Below, piece by piece: positions 1 to 7,916 of a stretch of 64,000 bases of DNA (its first letter is position 1; every line of letters starts with the position of its first letter). The notes under the pieces were generated by a model. The model did not search any database. It saw only the letters and a list, made by a program, of their open reading frames with translations, and was not told the DNA's origin. The position numbers and the translations under genes are program-made. The DNA is from Roseovarius pacificus (GTDB lineage Bacteria > Pseudomonadota > Alphaproteobacteria > Rhodobacterales > Rhodobacteraceae). The stretch is taken from the NCBI RefSeq assembly GCF_900142665.1, contig NZ_FRBR01000015.1, positions 32,147 to 96,146 on the forward strand, written 5' to 3'.

Positions 1-60
1 CCCGCGGAAATTCTGGAGCATCCCGACGTGATCCGGGACGTGATCGGGGAGGTGGTCTGA
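1..60 (+). CDS. ABC transporter ATP-binding protein, C-terminal end (LivG-like), partial
   Basis: Only the last 19 codons are present, ending ...VIGEVV and a TGA that shares one base with the next start codon (TGATG). The position directly before a LivF-type ATPase and the acidic tail suggest the LivG-type partner of a branched-chain-amino-acid-family (HAAT) importer. Too short to identify on its own; the call rests on gene order. Confidence 0.5.
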   Translation, partial: PAEILEHPDVIRDVIGEVV

Positions 61-740
61 TGCTGGAATTGCGTGATGTGAATGCCTCGATCGGGAATAT
101 CCCGATCCTGCGGAACCTGACGTTCAGTATAGACGAGGCCGAAACCGTGGCCCTGATCGGGCGGAACGGCGCGGGCAAGACGACGCTGCTGCGCACGATC
201 ATGGGCTTTACCAGGGCCAGCGGGGAAATCCTGTTCGACGGCAAGCCGATCACCGAACTGCACCCGCCGAAACGGCCCGGTCTGGGGATCGGATATGCCC
301 CGGAAGACCGGCGGCTTTTCTCGGCCTTCACGGTGGAGGAAAACATTCTGCTGCCGGCGCAGGCCGCGCGGCTGAGCGCGGCGGAAACCGCGAAGCGGCT
401 GGAGCGTGCCTATACCGTCCTGCCCGAACTGCGCGAGATGGCGGGACGCCCCGGCGGCACCGTATCCGGCGGGCAGGGCAAGATGGTGGCGCTGGCCCGT
501 GCCCTGATGCTGGGCACCAAGCTGATCATGCTGGACGAACCGTTTCAGGGGCTGGCCCCGGCACTGGCGCAGCGCTATGCCGAAGCCTTGCGCACCCTGC
601 GCGATACGGACCGTTCGGTCACGCTGATCATTACAGAATCCAACCCCTCTTTGCTGCGCGGCTTTGCCGACCGCACGCTCGTTATCGAGCGGGGCGAGGT
701 CGAAGAGGGTAGTCTCGAACCCGAAGGAACGAACGCATGA
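60..740 (+). CDS. LivF-type ABC transporter ATP-binding protein
   Basis: 226 aa, the usual LivF size. Walker A GRNGAGKT at residues 34-41, signature VSGGQ at about 135-139 and Walker B LIMLDEP at about 155-161 are all intact. It would energise a HAAT-family importer of amino acids, amides or short carboxylates at the inner membrane. The start overlaps the preceding stop, and its own stop overlaps the aldehyde dehydrogenase start (ATGA), so the genes are translationally coupled. The substrate cannot be read from this subunit; the coupled aldehyde dehydrogenase suggests a compound degraded through an aldehyde. Confidence 0.88.
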   Translation: MLELRDVNASIGNIPILRNLTFSIDEAETVALIGRNGAGKTTLLRTIMGFTRASGEILFDGKPITELHPPKRPGLGIGYAPEDRRLFSAFTVEENILLPAQAARLSAAETAKRLERAYTVLPELREMAGRPGGTVSGGQGKMVALARALMLGTKLIMLDEPFQGLAPALAQRYAEALRTLRDTDRSVTLIITESNPSLLRGFADRTLVIERGEVEEGSLEPEGTNA

Positions 741-2203
741 AAGACTCCGACGTGAATGCAAAACTGGTCATTCCCGAGCCCCTGAACCTGATCGGCAACG
801 AATGGGTTCCGGCGATTTCCGGCAAGACGATGGATGTGCTGTCGCCCATCGACGGGCTGCCTTTTGCGCAGATCGCCGACAGCGACGAGGCCGATATCGA
901 CGCGGCGGTCGCCGCCGCGCGGGCGGCATATGACGGTGGCGAATGGTCCACGCTGACGGCCGCCGAACGTGGCCGCCTGATGATCCGCCTGTCCGAGCGG
1001 ATTCTGGAAAACGTGGAAGGCCTGGCGCAGCTCGAAACCCGCGACAACGGCAAGCCGATCAACCAGGCGCGCGCCGACATGAAGGTGACGGCCCGCTATT
1101 TCGAGTTCTACGGCGGGGCCGCCGACAAGGTGCATGGCGAGGTCATTCCCTTTCTCAACGGTTACAATGTCGAGGTGCACCGCGAGCCCCATGGCGTGAC
1201 CGGTCATATCATCCCCTGGAACTACCCCGCGCAGATGTTCGGGCGGTCGGTCGCTCCGGCGCTGGCCATGGGCAATGCGACGGTCCTGAAACCGGCGGAA
1301 GACGCCTGCATGACCGCGCTGCGTATCGGGCAACTGGCGATCGAGGTGGGCTTTCCGCCCGGTGCGATCAATATCGTCACGGGGCGCGGCAATGTCGCGG
1401 GTCAGGCGCTGGCCGACAACAAGAAGATCGACTTCATCTCGTTCACCGGCTCGCCCGAGGTGGGGGTCATCATCCAGACGGCTGCCGCAAAGAACTTCAT
1501 CGGTTGCACGCTGGAACTGGGTGGGAAATCGCCGCAGATCGTGTTCGACGACGCCGATCTGGAGGCCGCGTTGCCGGTGCTGGTCAATGCCGTGATCCAG
1601 AATGGCGGGCAGACCTGTTCGGCGGGCACGCGCGTTCTGTTGCAGCGCGGGATTTACGACAAGGTGGTTGCCGAACTGACCGCGCGTTTCAAGGATATCG
1701 CGGCGTCGGATTCCGGTGAGGACGCGGTGCTTGGGCCGCTGATTTCGGCCAAGCAGAAGAAGCGTGTGGAAACCTATATCGAAGAGGCCGACGCGCCGCT
1801 GATGGCCCGTGGCAGCGTGCGTCAGGACGCGCCCGAGGGCGGCTATTACGTTGCGCCCGCCATTTTCGGCCCGTGCGATCCGCATGCGAAGATCGCGCAG
1901 GAAGAGGTGTTTGGCCCGGTTCTGTGCATCATTCCGTTCGAGGACGAGGCCGAGGCGATCTCGATTGCCAACGACACCGATTATGGCCTGGTCGCCGCGA
2001 TCTGGACGCGTGACGGCGGGCGGCAGCAGCGGGTGTCGAAAGCGATGCATTGCGGCCAGGTCTTCATCAACGGCTATGGTGCCGGAGGCGGGGTGGAATT
2101 GCCGTTCGGCGGTATCCGCAAATCGGGGCATGGCCGCGAAAAGGGCTTTGCCGCGCTGCACGAGTTTTCGCACATCAAGACCATCATCAACAATCACGGC
2201 TGA
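737..2203 (+). CDS. NAD(P)-dependent aldehyde dehydrogenase
   Basis: 488 aa, full length for the ALDH superfamily. It oxidises an aldehyde to a carboxylate. Visible motifs: Rossmann/active-site Lys in TVLKPAED (K185), general base Glu in TLELGGKSPQ (E260), and nucleophilic Cys in GGQTCSAGTR (C294). The sequence resembles the betaine-aldehyde / gamma-aminobutyraldehyde dehydrogenase branch, but the substrate is not determined. It starts inside the LivF stop codon and is followed after about 70 bp by an SDR dehydrogenase, so uptake, alcohol oxidation and aldehyde oxidation may form one small catabolic operon. Confidence 0.9.
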   Translation: MKDSDVNAKLVIPEPLNLIGNEWVPAISGKTMDVLSPIDGLPFAQIADSDEADIDAAVAAARAAYDGGEWSTLTAAERGRLMIRLSERILENVEGLAQLETRDNGKPINQARADMKVTARYFEFYGGAADKVHGEVIPFLNGYNVEVHREPHGVTGHIIPWNYPAQMFGRSVAPALAMGNATVLKPAEDACMTALRIGQLAIEVGFPPGAINIVTGRGNVAGQALADNKKIDFISFTGSPEVGVIIQTAAAKNFIGCTLELGGKSPQIVFDDADLEAALPVLVNAVIQNGGQTCSAGTRVLLQRGIYDKVVAELTARFKDIAASDSGEDAVLGPLISAKQKKRVETYIEEADAPLMARGSVRQDAPEGGYYVAPAIFGPCDPHAKIAQEEVFGPVLCIIPFEDEAEAISIANDTDYGLVAAIWTRDGGRQQRVSKAMHCGQVFINGYGAGGGVELPFGGIRKSGHGREKGFAALHEFSHIKTIINNHG

Positions 2204-2272
2204 CCCTTGCCGTGTGTCTCCGGCCCAGCCTGAACGGGGCCGGAGCAACGACAGTAAAAAGGAAAGAACAAT

Positions 2273-3022
2273 ATGAGACTTGAAGGAAAACGCACGCTCG
2301 TCACCGGCGCGGCCTCGGGCTTTGGCAAGGGGATCGCGGAAACCTATATCCGCGAAGGCGCGAAGGTGGCGGTTGTCGATCTGAACGAAGAGGGCGCCAA
2401 GGCCGTTGCCAGGGAACTGGGCGAAAACGCCATCGCGGTGACATGCGATGTGTCGAAGGGCGATCAGGTTCAGGCCGCTGTCGATGCGACCGTCGAAGCC
2501 TTTGGCGGGCTCGATATCGTGGTGAACAACGCGGGCTGGACCAACCCCAACAGCCCGCTGATGGAAACCGACGAAGAGACCTTTCGCAAGATCTATGACA
2601 TCAACGTGGTGTCGATCTTTCACATGACCAAGGTCTGCGTTCCGCTGTGGCGCAAGTCCGGCGGTGGCGTGATGCTGAATATCGGCTCGACCGCCGGTAT
2701 CCGCCCGCGTCCGGGCCTGACGTGGTACAACTCGTCCAAGGGCGCGGTGAACCTGATGAGCCGCTCGCTGGCGGTGGAACTGGCACCCGACAATATCCGC
2801 GTGAACTGTATCGCGCCGGTGATGGGTGCGACGGCGCTTCTGGAGCAGTTCATGGGGGTTCCCGATACGCCCGAGAACCGCGAGAAGTTCATCGCGACCA
2901 TTCCGATGGGCCGCATGTCGCAGCCGCGCGACATCGCCAATGCCGCGCTTTACCTTGGCTCGGACGAGGCGGATTTCATCACCGGTGTCGTGCTTGAAGT
3001 CGATGGCGGGCGCACCGTCTGA
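2273..3022 (+). CDS. Short-chain dehydrogenase/reductase (SDR), FabG-like
   Basis: 249 aa classical SDR. NAD(P)-binding TGAASGFGKG at residues 11-20, NNAG at about 85-88, catalytic Ser139, Tyr152 and Lys156 (YNSSK). An acidic residue at the end of the second beta strand (VVDLNEE) suggests NAD(H) preference. A purine-rich stretch (aaaaaggaaagaac) precedes the ATG. Likely oxidises a secondary alcohol feeding the upstream aldehyde dehydrogenase, though a 3-oxoacyl reductase role cannot be excluded. The only Gly-rich repeats and catalytic residues seen are standard. Confidence 0.88.
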   Translation: MRLEGKRTLVTGAASGFGKGIAETYIREGAKVAVVDLNEEGAKAVARELGENAIAVTCDVSKGDQVQAAVDATVEAFGGLDIVVNNAGWTNPNSPLMETDEETFRKIYDINVVSIFHMTKVCVPLWRKSGGGVMLNIGSTAGIRPRPGLTWYNSSKGAVNLMSRSLAVELAPDNIRVNCIAPVMGATALLEQFMGVPDTPENREKFIATIPMGRMSQPRDIANAALYLGSDEADFITGVVLEVDGGRTV

Positions 3023-3043
3023 ACGGGGTTGCACCGTGAATTG

Positions 3044-3077
3044 AAACAGGGCGTCCGTAGCGGGCGTCCTGTTTTCG
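3044..3077. terminator. Bidirectional intrinsic terminator
   Basis: AAACAGGGCG (3044-3053) pairs with CGTCCTGTTT (3065-3074) with one G-T pair, followed by T-rich sequence on the plus strand and preceded by A's for the minus strand. It lies between the convergent SDR gene and the class I fumarase gene. Confidence 0.75.
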
Positions 3078-3087
3078 TTTCAGGGGG

Positions 3088-4581
3088 TTAACGGGTGCGC
3101 GCCCATTGGCGCGGGCCGCTGTCATGGATGGAGGCGCCCTTGGTGTCCACGGCCACGGTGACCGGCATATCCCTGACCTCGATCTCGTAGATCGCCTCCA
3201 TCCCCAGATCCTGATAGGCGACGGGGCGGGCGCTCTGGATGGCCTTGGACACGAGATAGGCGGCACCGCCCACGGCGATCAGGTAGACAGCGCCGTGATC
3301 CCTGATGGCCTCGATCGCCTGGGGGCCGCGTTCGGCCTTGCCGATCATGAGTTTCAGCCCCGAGGCGGCCAGCAGCGGGCCGGTGAACTTGTCCATCCGT
3401 GTCGAGGTGGTGGGGCCTGCGGGGCCGATCACCTCGTCCCCCACGGCGTCCACCGGGCCGACGTAATAGATCGCGCGGCCCTTCAGATCGACGGGCAGGG
3501 GCTTGCCCTGATCCAGTTCGTCCAGCATCCGCCGGTGGGCGGCGTCGCGTCCGGTATAGAGCCGCCCGGACAGCAGGAGCGTATCGCCCGGCGACAGGGA
3601 GGCGAGCGTGCTATCATCGAGCGCGTCAAGGTCGATCCGCCGCCCATCGACGCTTGCATCGCCCAGATCGGGCCAAAGCGACAGGTCAGGTGGGGTGAGC
3701 TGCGCGGGGCCGCTGCCATCCAGCGTGAAATGCACATGCCGTGTGGCGGCGCAATTGGGGATCAGCGCGACGGGAAGCGAGGCGGCATGGGTGGGAAAGC
3801 TGTTCACCTTGACGTCGAGAACCGTCACCAGCCCGCCAAGCCCCTGCGCGCCGATGCCAAGGGCGTTGAGCCTTTCGTAGAGGTCCAGCCGCAATTCGTC
3901 TTCTGCGGATTGCGGGCCGCGCGCCTGCAATTCGGTCATGTCGATGGGATCGTTCAGGGATTCCTTGGCCATGGCCATCGCCTTGTCGACGCTGCCGCCG
4001 ACGCCAAGCCCGATGATCCCCGGCGGGCACCAGCCGGCGCCGAGTTTCGACACGGTGTCCACCACCCAGTCCGCCACCGAATCCGACGGGTTCAGAACCG
4101 TGAACCTGGTCTTGTTTTCCGACCCGCCCCCTTTGGCCGACACGGTGACGGAAACCTTGTCACCGGCCACCAGTTCGGTCTGGATCATGGCGGGCGTGTT
4201 GTCCTGCGTGTTGCGGCGTTTGCCCAGGGGGTCCGCGACGATCGAGGCGCGCAACGGGTTGGCCTTGAAATTGTAGGCGCGGCGTGTGGCCTCGTCGATC
4301 AGCTCTTGCGGGGAGCGGCGCCAGTCGATGGGGGCCTGAACGCCGACTTTCAGAAACACGTTGGCGCTGCCGGTGTCCTGACAGATCGGGCGGTGGCCCG
4401 TGGCCGCCATGCGCGAGTTCAACAGGATCTGACGCATCGCGTTTCGGGCCGCGGTGCTTTGCTCGGTTTCATAGGCGCGGGCCATGGCCTGAATGAAATC
4501 CGGCGTGTGGTAGTACGAGACATACTGAAGCGCATCCGCGATGCTGTCGATCAGGTGGTCTTCGGTGATCTTGCCGGTCAT
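3088..4581 (-). CDS. Class I fumarate hydratase / mesaconase-type iron-sulfur hydro-lyase
   Basis: 497 aa, the size of one-chain class I fumarases with fused alpha and beta domains. Three likely [4Fe-4S] ligands are visible at about C67 (PICQDTG), C185 (GWCPPG) and C277 (PNCAAT). The family hydrates fumarate to malate; some members hydrate mesaconate to (S)-citramalate. The start is the ATG that overlaps the citE-like stop (ATGA); a longer frame upstream is antisense noise. As last gene of a set with CoA-transferase, MaoC hydratase and CitE-type lyase, a mesaconase role is plausible, but housekeeping fumarase is the alternative. Confidence 0.88.
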   Translation of the reverse strand: MTGKITEDHLIDSIADALQYVSYYHTPDFIQAMARAYETEQSTAARNAMRQILLNSRMAATGHRPICQDTGSANVFLKVGVQAPIDWRRSPQELIDEATRRAYNFKANPLRASIVADPLGKRRNTQDNTPAMIQTELVAGDKVSVTVSAKGGGSENKTRFTVLNPSDSVADWVVDTVSKLGAGWCPPGIIGLGVGGSVDKAMAMAKESLNDPIDMTELQARGPQSAEDELRLDLYERLNALGIGAQGLGGLVTVLDVKVNSFPTHAASLPVALIPNCAATRHVHFTLDGSGPAQLTPPDLSLWPDLGDASVDGRRIDLDALDDSTLASLSPGDTLLLSGRLYTGRDAAHRRMLDELDQGKPLPVDLKGRAIYYVGPVDAVGDEVIGPAGPTTSTRMDKFTGPLLAASGLKLMIGKAERGPQAIEAIRDHGAVYLIAVGGAAYLVSKAIQSARPVAYQDLGMEAIYEIEVRDMPVTVAVDTKGASIHDSGPRQWARTR

Positions 4582-5387
4582 CGTGTCCCTCCGGCGCGGG
4601 CGAGGATCTGTTCGGCGCGCTTGACCACCGGCGCGTCGATCATCTGGCCGTCCACCTTGATGGCGGCCGCGTTTTCGGCGGCGGCGGCGGTGACGCGCGT
4701 GGCCCAGTCGAGTTCGTCCGGCGAAGGGGCGAAGCCGCGCCGCGCCGGGGCGATCTGAGCGGGGTGGATGATCAGCTTGCCGCCAAAGCCCATGGCGACA
4801 CTGTGCCTGCAATCGGTTTCGATGGCGGTTTCGTCCTTGATTCCCGGTGTGACCCCGTCCCACGGGGCGGGGCGGTTTGCCAGACGCGAGGCGAGAACAA
4901 GCTCGGATCGCGCATGGAGCAGCGGCTCGCGTTCATGGGCGAGGCCAAGGTCGGCGGCATAGTCGATGGAGCCGAAGGCCAGCCGCAGGCAGGCCCCGGC
5001 CACGGCTTCGGCATTGCGAAGGCCGCGGGCGGTTTCGATCAGCCCGATCACCGGCAGGCCGGTTTGTCGGGACAGGGTGGCGCAGGCTGCGGCGTCTTCG
5101 GCCTTGGGCAGGATCAGCCCGTCGATGGGCAGGCCCTTCATCGCGGCGGCGTCTTCGGTGAAAAAGGGGCTGTCCGTGGCATTGATACGGACCAGCACCG
5201 GCACGTCGCCGGGGGTGTGTGCGGGCAGGTCGGCCAATGCGTTGCGCGCGGCGTGTTTGTCCTCCCCGGCGACGGCATCTTCGAGATCGAGGATGACGGC
5301 ATCCGCACCGGCCCCCTGCGCCCTGGCAAAGCGATCCAGTCGTGTGGCGGGCAAAAACAGCGGCAGGGTGATCCGGGTCAGGGGCAT
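4578..5387 (-). CDS. HpcH/HpaI/CitE family acyl-CoA lyase (citramalyl- or malyl-CoA lyase-like)
   Basis: 269 aa. Family motifs: DLEDAV at residues 34-39, substrate-binding RIN at 68-70, PKAED at about 94-98, metal-binding LIETA at 116-120 and FGSIDYAADL from about 138. Enzymes of this fold cleave citryl-, malyl- or citramalyl-CoA in a Mg2+-dependent retro-Claisen reaction. The start MPLTRITLPL was chosen because the longer upstream frame is not family-like. Four-base overlap with the fumarase gene. Next to a CoA-transferase and a mesaconyl/itaconyl-type hydratase, (S)-citramalyl-CoA lyase (products acetyl-CoA and pyruvate) is the best guess. Confidence 0.85.
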   Translation of the reverse strand: MPLTRITLPLFLPATRLDRFARAQGAGADAVILDLEDAVAGEDKHAARNALADLPAHTPGDVPVLVRINATDSPFFTEDAAAMKGLPIDGLILPKAEDAAACATLSRQTGLPVIGLIETARGLRNAEAVAGACLRLAFGSIDYAADLGLAHEREPLLHARSELVLASRLANRPAPWDGVTPGIKDETAIETDCRHSVAMGFGGKLIIHPAQIAPARRGFAPSPDELDWATRVTAAAAENAAAIKVDGQMIDAPVVKRAEQILARAGGTR

Positions 5388-5409
5388 GGAGGGGTCCAAT
5401 CGTGATGGG

Positions 5410-5862
5410 TCAGGGGGTATCGGCGGGCATGACCAGCGGCTCGAGCAGGGCGCGCATGTTGTCGGGGATGGCGACCGGGCGGCTGGTTTCGCGGTCGACA
5501 TAGACATGAACGAACCGGCCCTGCGCGGCGGCGGTGTCGGATTCTTTCTGAAAAACGCCCAGTTCGTAGGTCACGCTGCTGCGGCCCAAGCGGGCCACGC
5601 GCAGGCCCACGTCGATGGCTTCGGGAAAGGCGACGGGGCTGAAGTAGCTGCATTCGCTGTGGGCGACCAGTCCGGTTACCGTACTGCGCCGTATGTCCAG
5701 AACGCCGCCCTGGATCAGGTAATCGTTCACTGCCGTGTCGAAGAACGAGTAATAGGCCACGTTGTTGACGTGCAGATAGGCGTCGTTGTCCATCCAGCGT
5801 GTGCTGATCGGGCAGAAATGCACGAAGGCATCGCGATGTTCGGGGGCGGGGCGTTGGCTCAT
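5410..5862 (-). CDS. Acyl-CoA thioesterase, 4HBT hot-dog fold
   Basis: 150 aa. The 4-hydroxybenzoyl-CoA thioesterase signature is visible: RWMDNDAYLHVNNVAYYSFFD, with the catalytic Asp region at about residues 25-45. Hydrolyses an acyl-CoA to free acid and CoA. It is 22 bp upstream of the citE-like gene and in the same operon direction. In this cluster it could recycle CoA from dead-end C5 thioesters; specificity is not readable. Confidence 0.85.
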   Translation of the reverse strand: MSQRPAPEHRDAFVHFCPISTRWMDNDAYLHVNNVAYYSFFDTAVNDYLIQGGVLDIRRSTVTGLVAHSECSYFSPVAFPEAIDVGLRVARLGRSSVTYELGVFQKESDTAAAQGRFVHVYVDRETSRPVAIPDNMRALLEPLVMPADTP

Positions 5863-5975
5863 GCGGGGTCCGATCCGTGGTTAACGTGCCGCGCGGGGCG
5901 TCGGCATCATCGAACAGCAGCACAGAATCGCACCGCCTGTCCAGCCGGGCCGGACAATGCGGCGCGATCCGCCGG

Positions 5976-6818
5976 TTACCATTCGGCGAAGGCTTCCATC
6001 GCCAGCGGGCCGCCCACCTTGGCCGTCCACAGGCGCAGGCCGGTGTCATGCGGTTCGGCGTTGACCGTGAAATCGGCGTCGTCGAAGATCGGTGACAGGC
6101 TGCGGAACCGGAAGCGCGCGGGCGTGGCGCCGTGCAGGTCGGCGGCCATCTGGCACAACATCGTGGCCTGCATCGGACCATGCACCACGAGGCCGGGATA
6201 CCCCTCGTCCTCAATGCAGAACGGCTTGTCGTAATGGATGCGGTGGCCGTTGAAGGTGAGCGCAGAGTAGCGGAACAGCAGCGTCGGATGCGGAGTCACG
6301 GTGCGGGAATGCTCTCCGGTCGTGGCGGGGGCGGGATCGGCCTTGGGCTTGCCCGGCGCGGCGGCGGGGATATCGCGGTAGACGATGTCCTGACGTTCGC
6401 TCAGCACATGGCGGCCATCGGAGGTGACCTCGTGCTGGACCGTGACGAAGCACAGCGCGCCCGAGCGGCCCTCTTTCAACTGGACATCGGTGATTTTCGA
6501 GTGGCGCGTGACCTCGTCGCCGATCCGGATATCGCCATGGAACGTGAAGGCCCCGCCGGCCCACATGCGGCGCGGCAGGGGCACCGGCGGCAGGAAGCCG
6601 CCAAGGGCCGGGTGACCGTCGCGGCCCAGTTCGGACATGGGCGCGATGGGTTGGGCCAGGCAGAGATGGATCAGGAGCGGAGCCTTGCCCCCCTGATCGG
6701 TGTCGGACCTGCGATCGAACGTGGCGTTGAACTGGCGCACCAGCGTGGGCGACAGGGTTTCGCTGTCGATTTGTTCGCGGCCGATCCAGGTTTGCAGATG
6801 GTCAATGTCGAGGGTCAT
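5976..6818 (-). CDS. MaoC/FAS1-like dehydratase-domain hydratase (itaconyl-/mesaconyl-C4-CoA hydratase type)
   Basis: 280 aa with an N-terminal FAS1-like dehydratase (hot-dog) half and a C-terminal MaoC half, the layout of mesaconyl-C4-CoA hydratase and itaconyl-CoA hydratase. The segment GGFLPPVPLPRRMWAGG and the later IHYDKPFCIEDEGYPGLVVHGP are typical of that group. It would add water to the double bond of a C5 acyl-CoA to give citramalyl-CoA. Only 3 bp separate it from the CoA-transferase upstream, so the two are surely cotranscribed. Confidence 0.8.
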   Translation of the reverse strand: MTLDIDHLQTWIGREQIDSETLSPTLVRQFNATFDRRSDTDQGGKAPLLIHLCLAQPIAPMSELGRDGHPALGGFLPPVPLPRRMWAGGAFTFHGDIRIGDEVTRHSKITDVQLKEGRSGALCFVTVQHEVTSDGRHVLSERQDIVYRDIPAAAPGKPKADPAPATTGEHSRTVTPHPTLLFRYSALTFNGHRIHYDKPFCIEDEGYPGLVVHGPMQATMLCQMAADLHGATPARFRFRSLSPIFDDADFTVNAEPHDTGLRLWTAKVGGPLAMEAFAEW

Positions 6819-6821
6819 CGC

Positions 6822-7916
6822 CTAGTCCTTCAGCGGGTTCAGGGCCGGAATTGCGCCATAGGTCCGATCCTCGCCGACAAAGACCGCGCCGGGGGCCGGG
6901 TAGGACACCGGGCCGTTCGGGCTGTCCACGGTGATGCGGCGCAGGTGCGGATGGGTCGACAGCCCGGCCATGTCGTTGACCGAGGCCAGGGCGATCTTGC
7001 ATTTTTCCAGCAGTTGGATGGCGGTTTCGGCATCGTAACGGGTAAAGGCCTCGGCGACGATGGCGTCGGTTTCATCGCGGTTTTTCACCCGCTCGACATT
7101 GGTGGCAAAGCGCGGATCGGTCCCGAGGTCTTCGTTTCCGACGAAATCCTTGCACAGCATGCGCCATTCCCGGTCACTCTGGATCGAGATCAGGATATCG
7201 GCACCGGATTTGGGCGTGAACACACCGTAGGGCGCGATGGAGGGATGGGCCAAGCCGATGCGTTTGGGGCTGTTGCCGCCTTCGTGGTTCAGCAGCGGAA
7301 CAGTCAGCCAGTCGGCCATGACATCGAACATCGACACCGAGATGCGCGCGCCCTGTCCGGTGATCCCGCGGCGGATCAGCGCCTCGAGAATCGCGGCATG
7401 GGCGGTTGCGCCCGTGGCGATATCGACCAGCGAGACACCCACCCGCGCCGGTTCGGACGGGCCGCCGGTGATCGAACACAGCCCGCTTTCGGCCTGAATC
7501 AGCAGGTCATACGCCTTGCGGTCGGACATCGGGCCGTCTTCGCCGTAGCCCGAGATCGAGCAGGAGATCAGCCTGGGGTAATCGCGGTGCAGACGTTCGA
7601 GATCGAAACCGAGCCGCGCCAGCGCGCCGGGCTTGAGATTCTGCATCAGGACGTCGGCCTTGGCCAACAGCCCTTCGAGCGCCTGTTTTCCGGCGTCCGA
7701 GGTCAGATCCAGCGTCACGCTGTCCTTGCCGCGGTTGAGCCAGACGAAATAGCTCGACTGTCCCTGGGCCACGTCATCGTATCCACGGGCGAAATCGCCT
7801 TCGGGGCGTTCGATCTTGGTGACATGCGCCCCGGCATCGGCCAACCGTCCGGTGGCGAATGGTGCTGCCACGGCCTGTTCGATGGCGACGACTTCGAGAC
7901 CTTCCAGTGCCTGCAT
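6822..7916 (-). CDS. Family III CoA-transferase (CaiB/BaiF)
   Basis: 364 aa, starting MQALEGLEVVAIEQ. Family III transferases move CoA between acids through an aspartyl-CoA thioester; the likely catalytic Asp is D165 in SLVDIATG. LNRGKDSVTLDL and SGYGEDGP are conserved family segments. The start ATG shares a base with the acyl-CoA dehydrogenase stop (TGATG). It would activate the free dicarboxylate (itaconate, mesaconate or citramalate), with succinyl-CoA or acetyl-CoA as the probable donor. A longer in-frame extension upstream overlaps the dehydrogenase and is rejected. Confidence 0.88.
   Translation of the reverse strand: MQALEGLEVVAIEQAVAAPFATGRLADAGAHVTKIERPEGDFARGYDDVAQGQSSYFVWLNRGKDSVTLDLTSDAGKQALEGLLAKADVLMQNLKPGALARLGFDLERLHRDYPRLISCSISGYGEDGPMSDRKAYDLLIQAESGLCSITGGPSEPARVGVSLVDIATGATAHAAILEALIRRGITGQGARISVSMFDVMADWLTVPLLNHEGGNSPKRIGLAHPSIAPYGVFTPKSGADILISIQSDREWRMLCKDFVGNEDLGTDPRFATNVERVKNRDETDAIVAEAFTRYDAETAIQLLEKCKIALASVNDMAGLSTHPHLRRITVDSPNGPVSYPAPGAVFVGEDRTYGAIPALNPLKD

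Noticed and set aside
575..3034. Minus-strand open frame of more than 800 codons
   Set aside because: It runs antisense to the aldehyde dehydrogenase and SDR genes, whose motifs are all intact. Its His/Arg/Gly-rich text is the usual shadow of G+C-rich genes.
3106..4758. Plus-strand frame of 550 codons
   Set aside because: Antisense to the class I fumarase gene, whose Cys ligands are in place.
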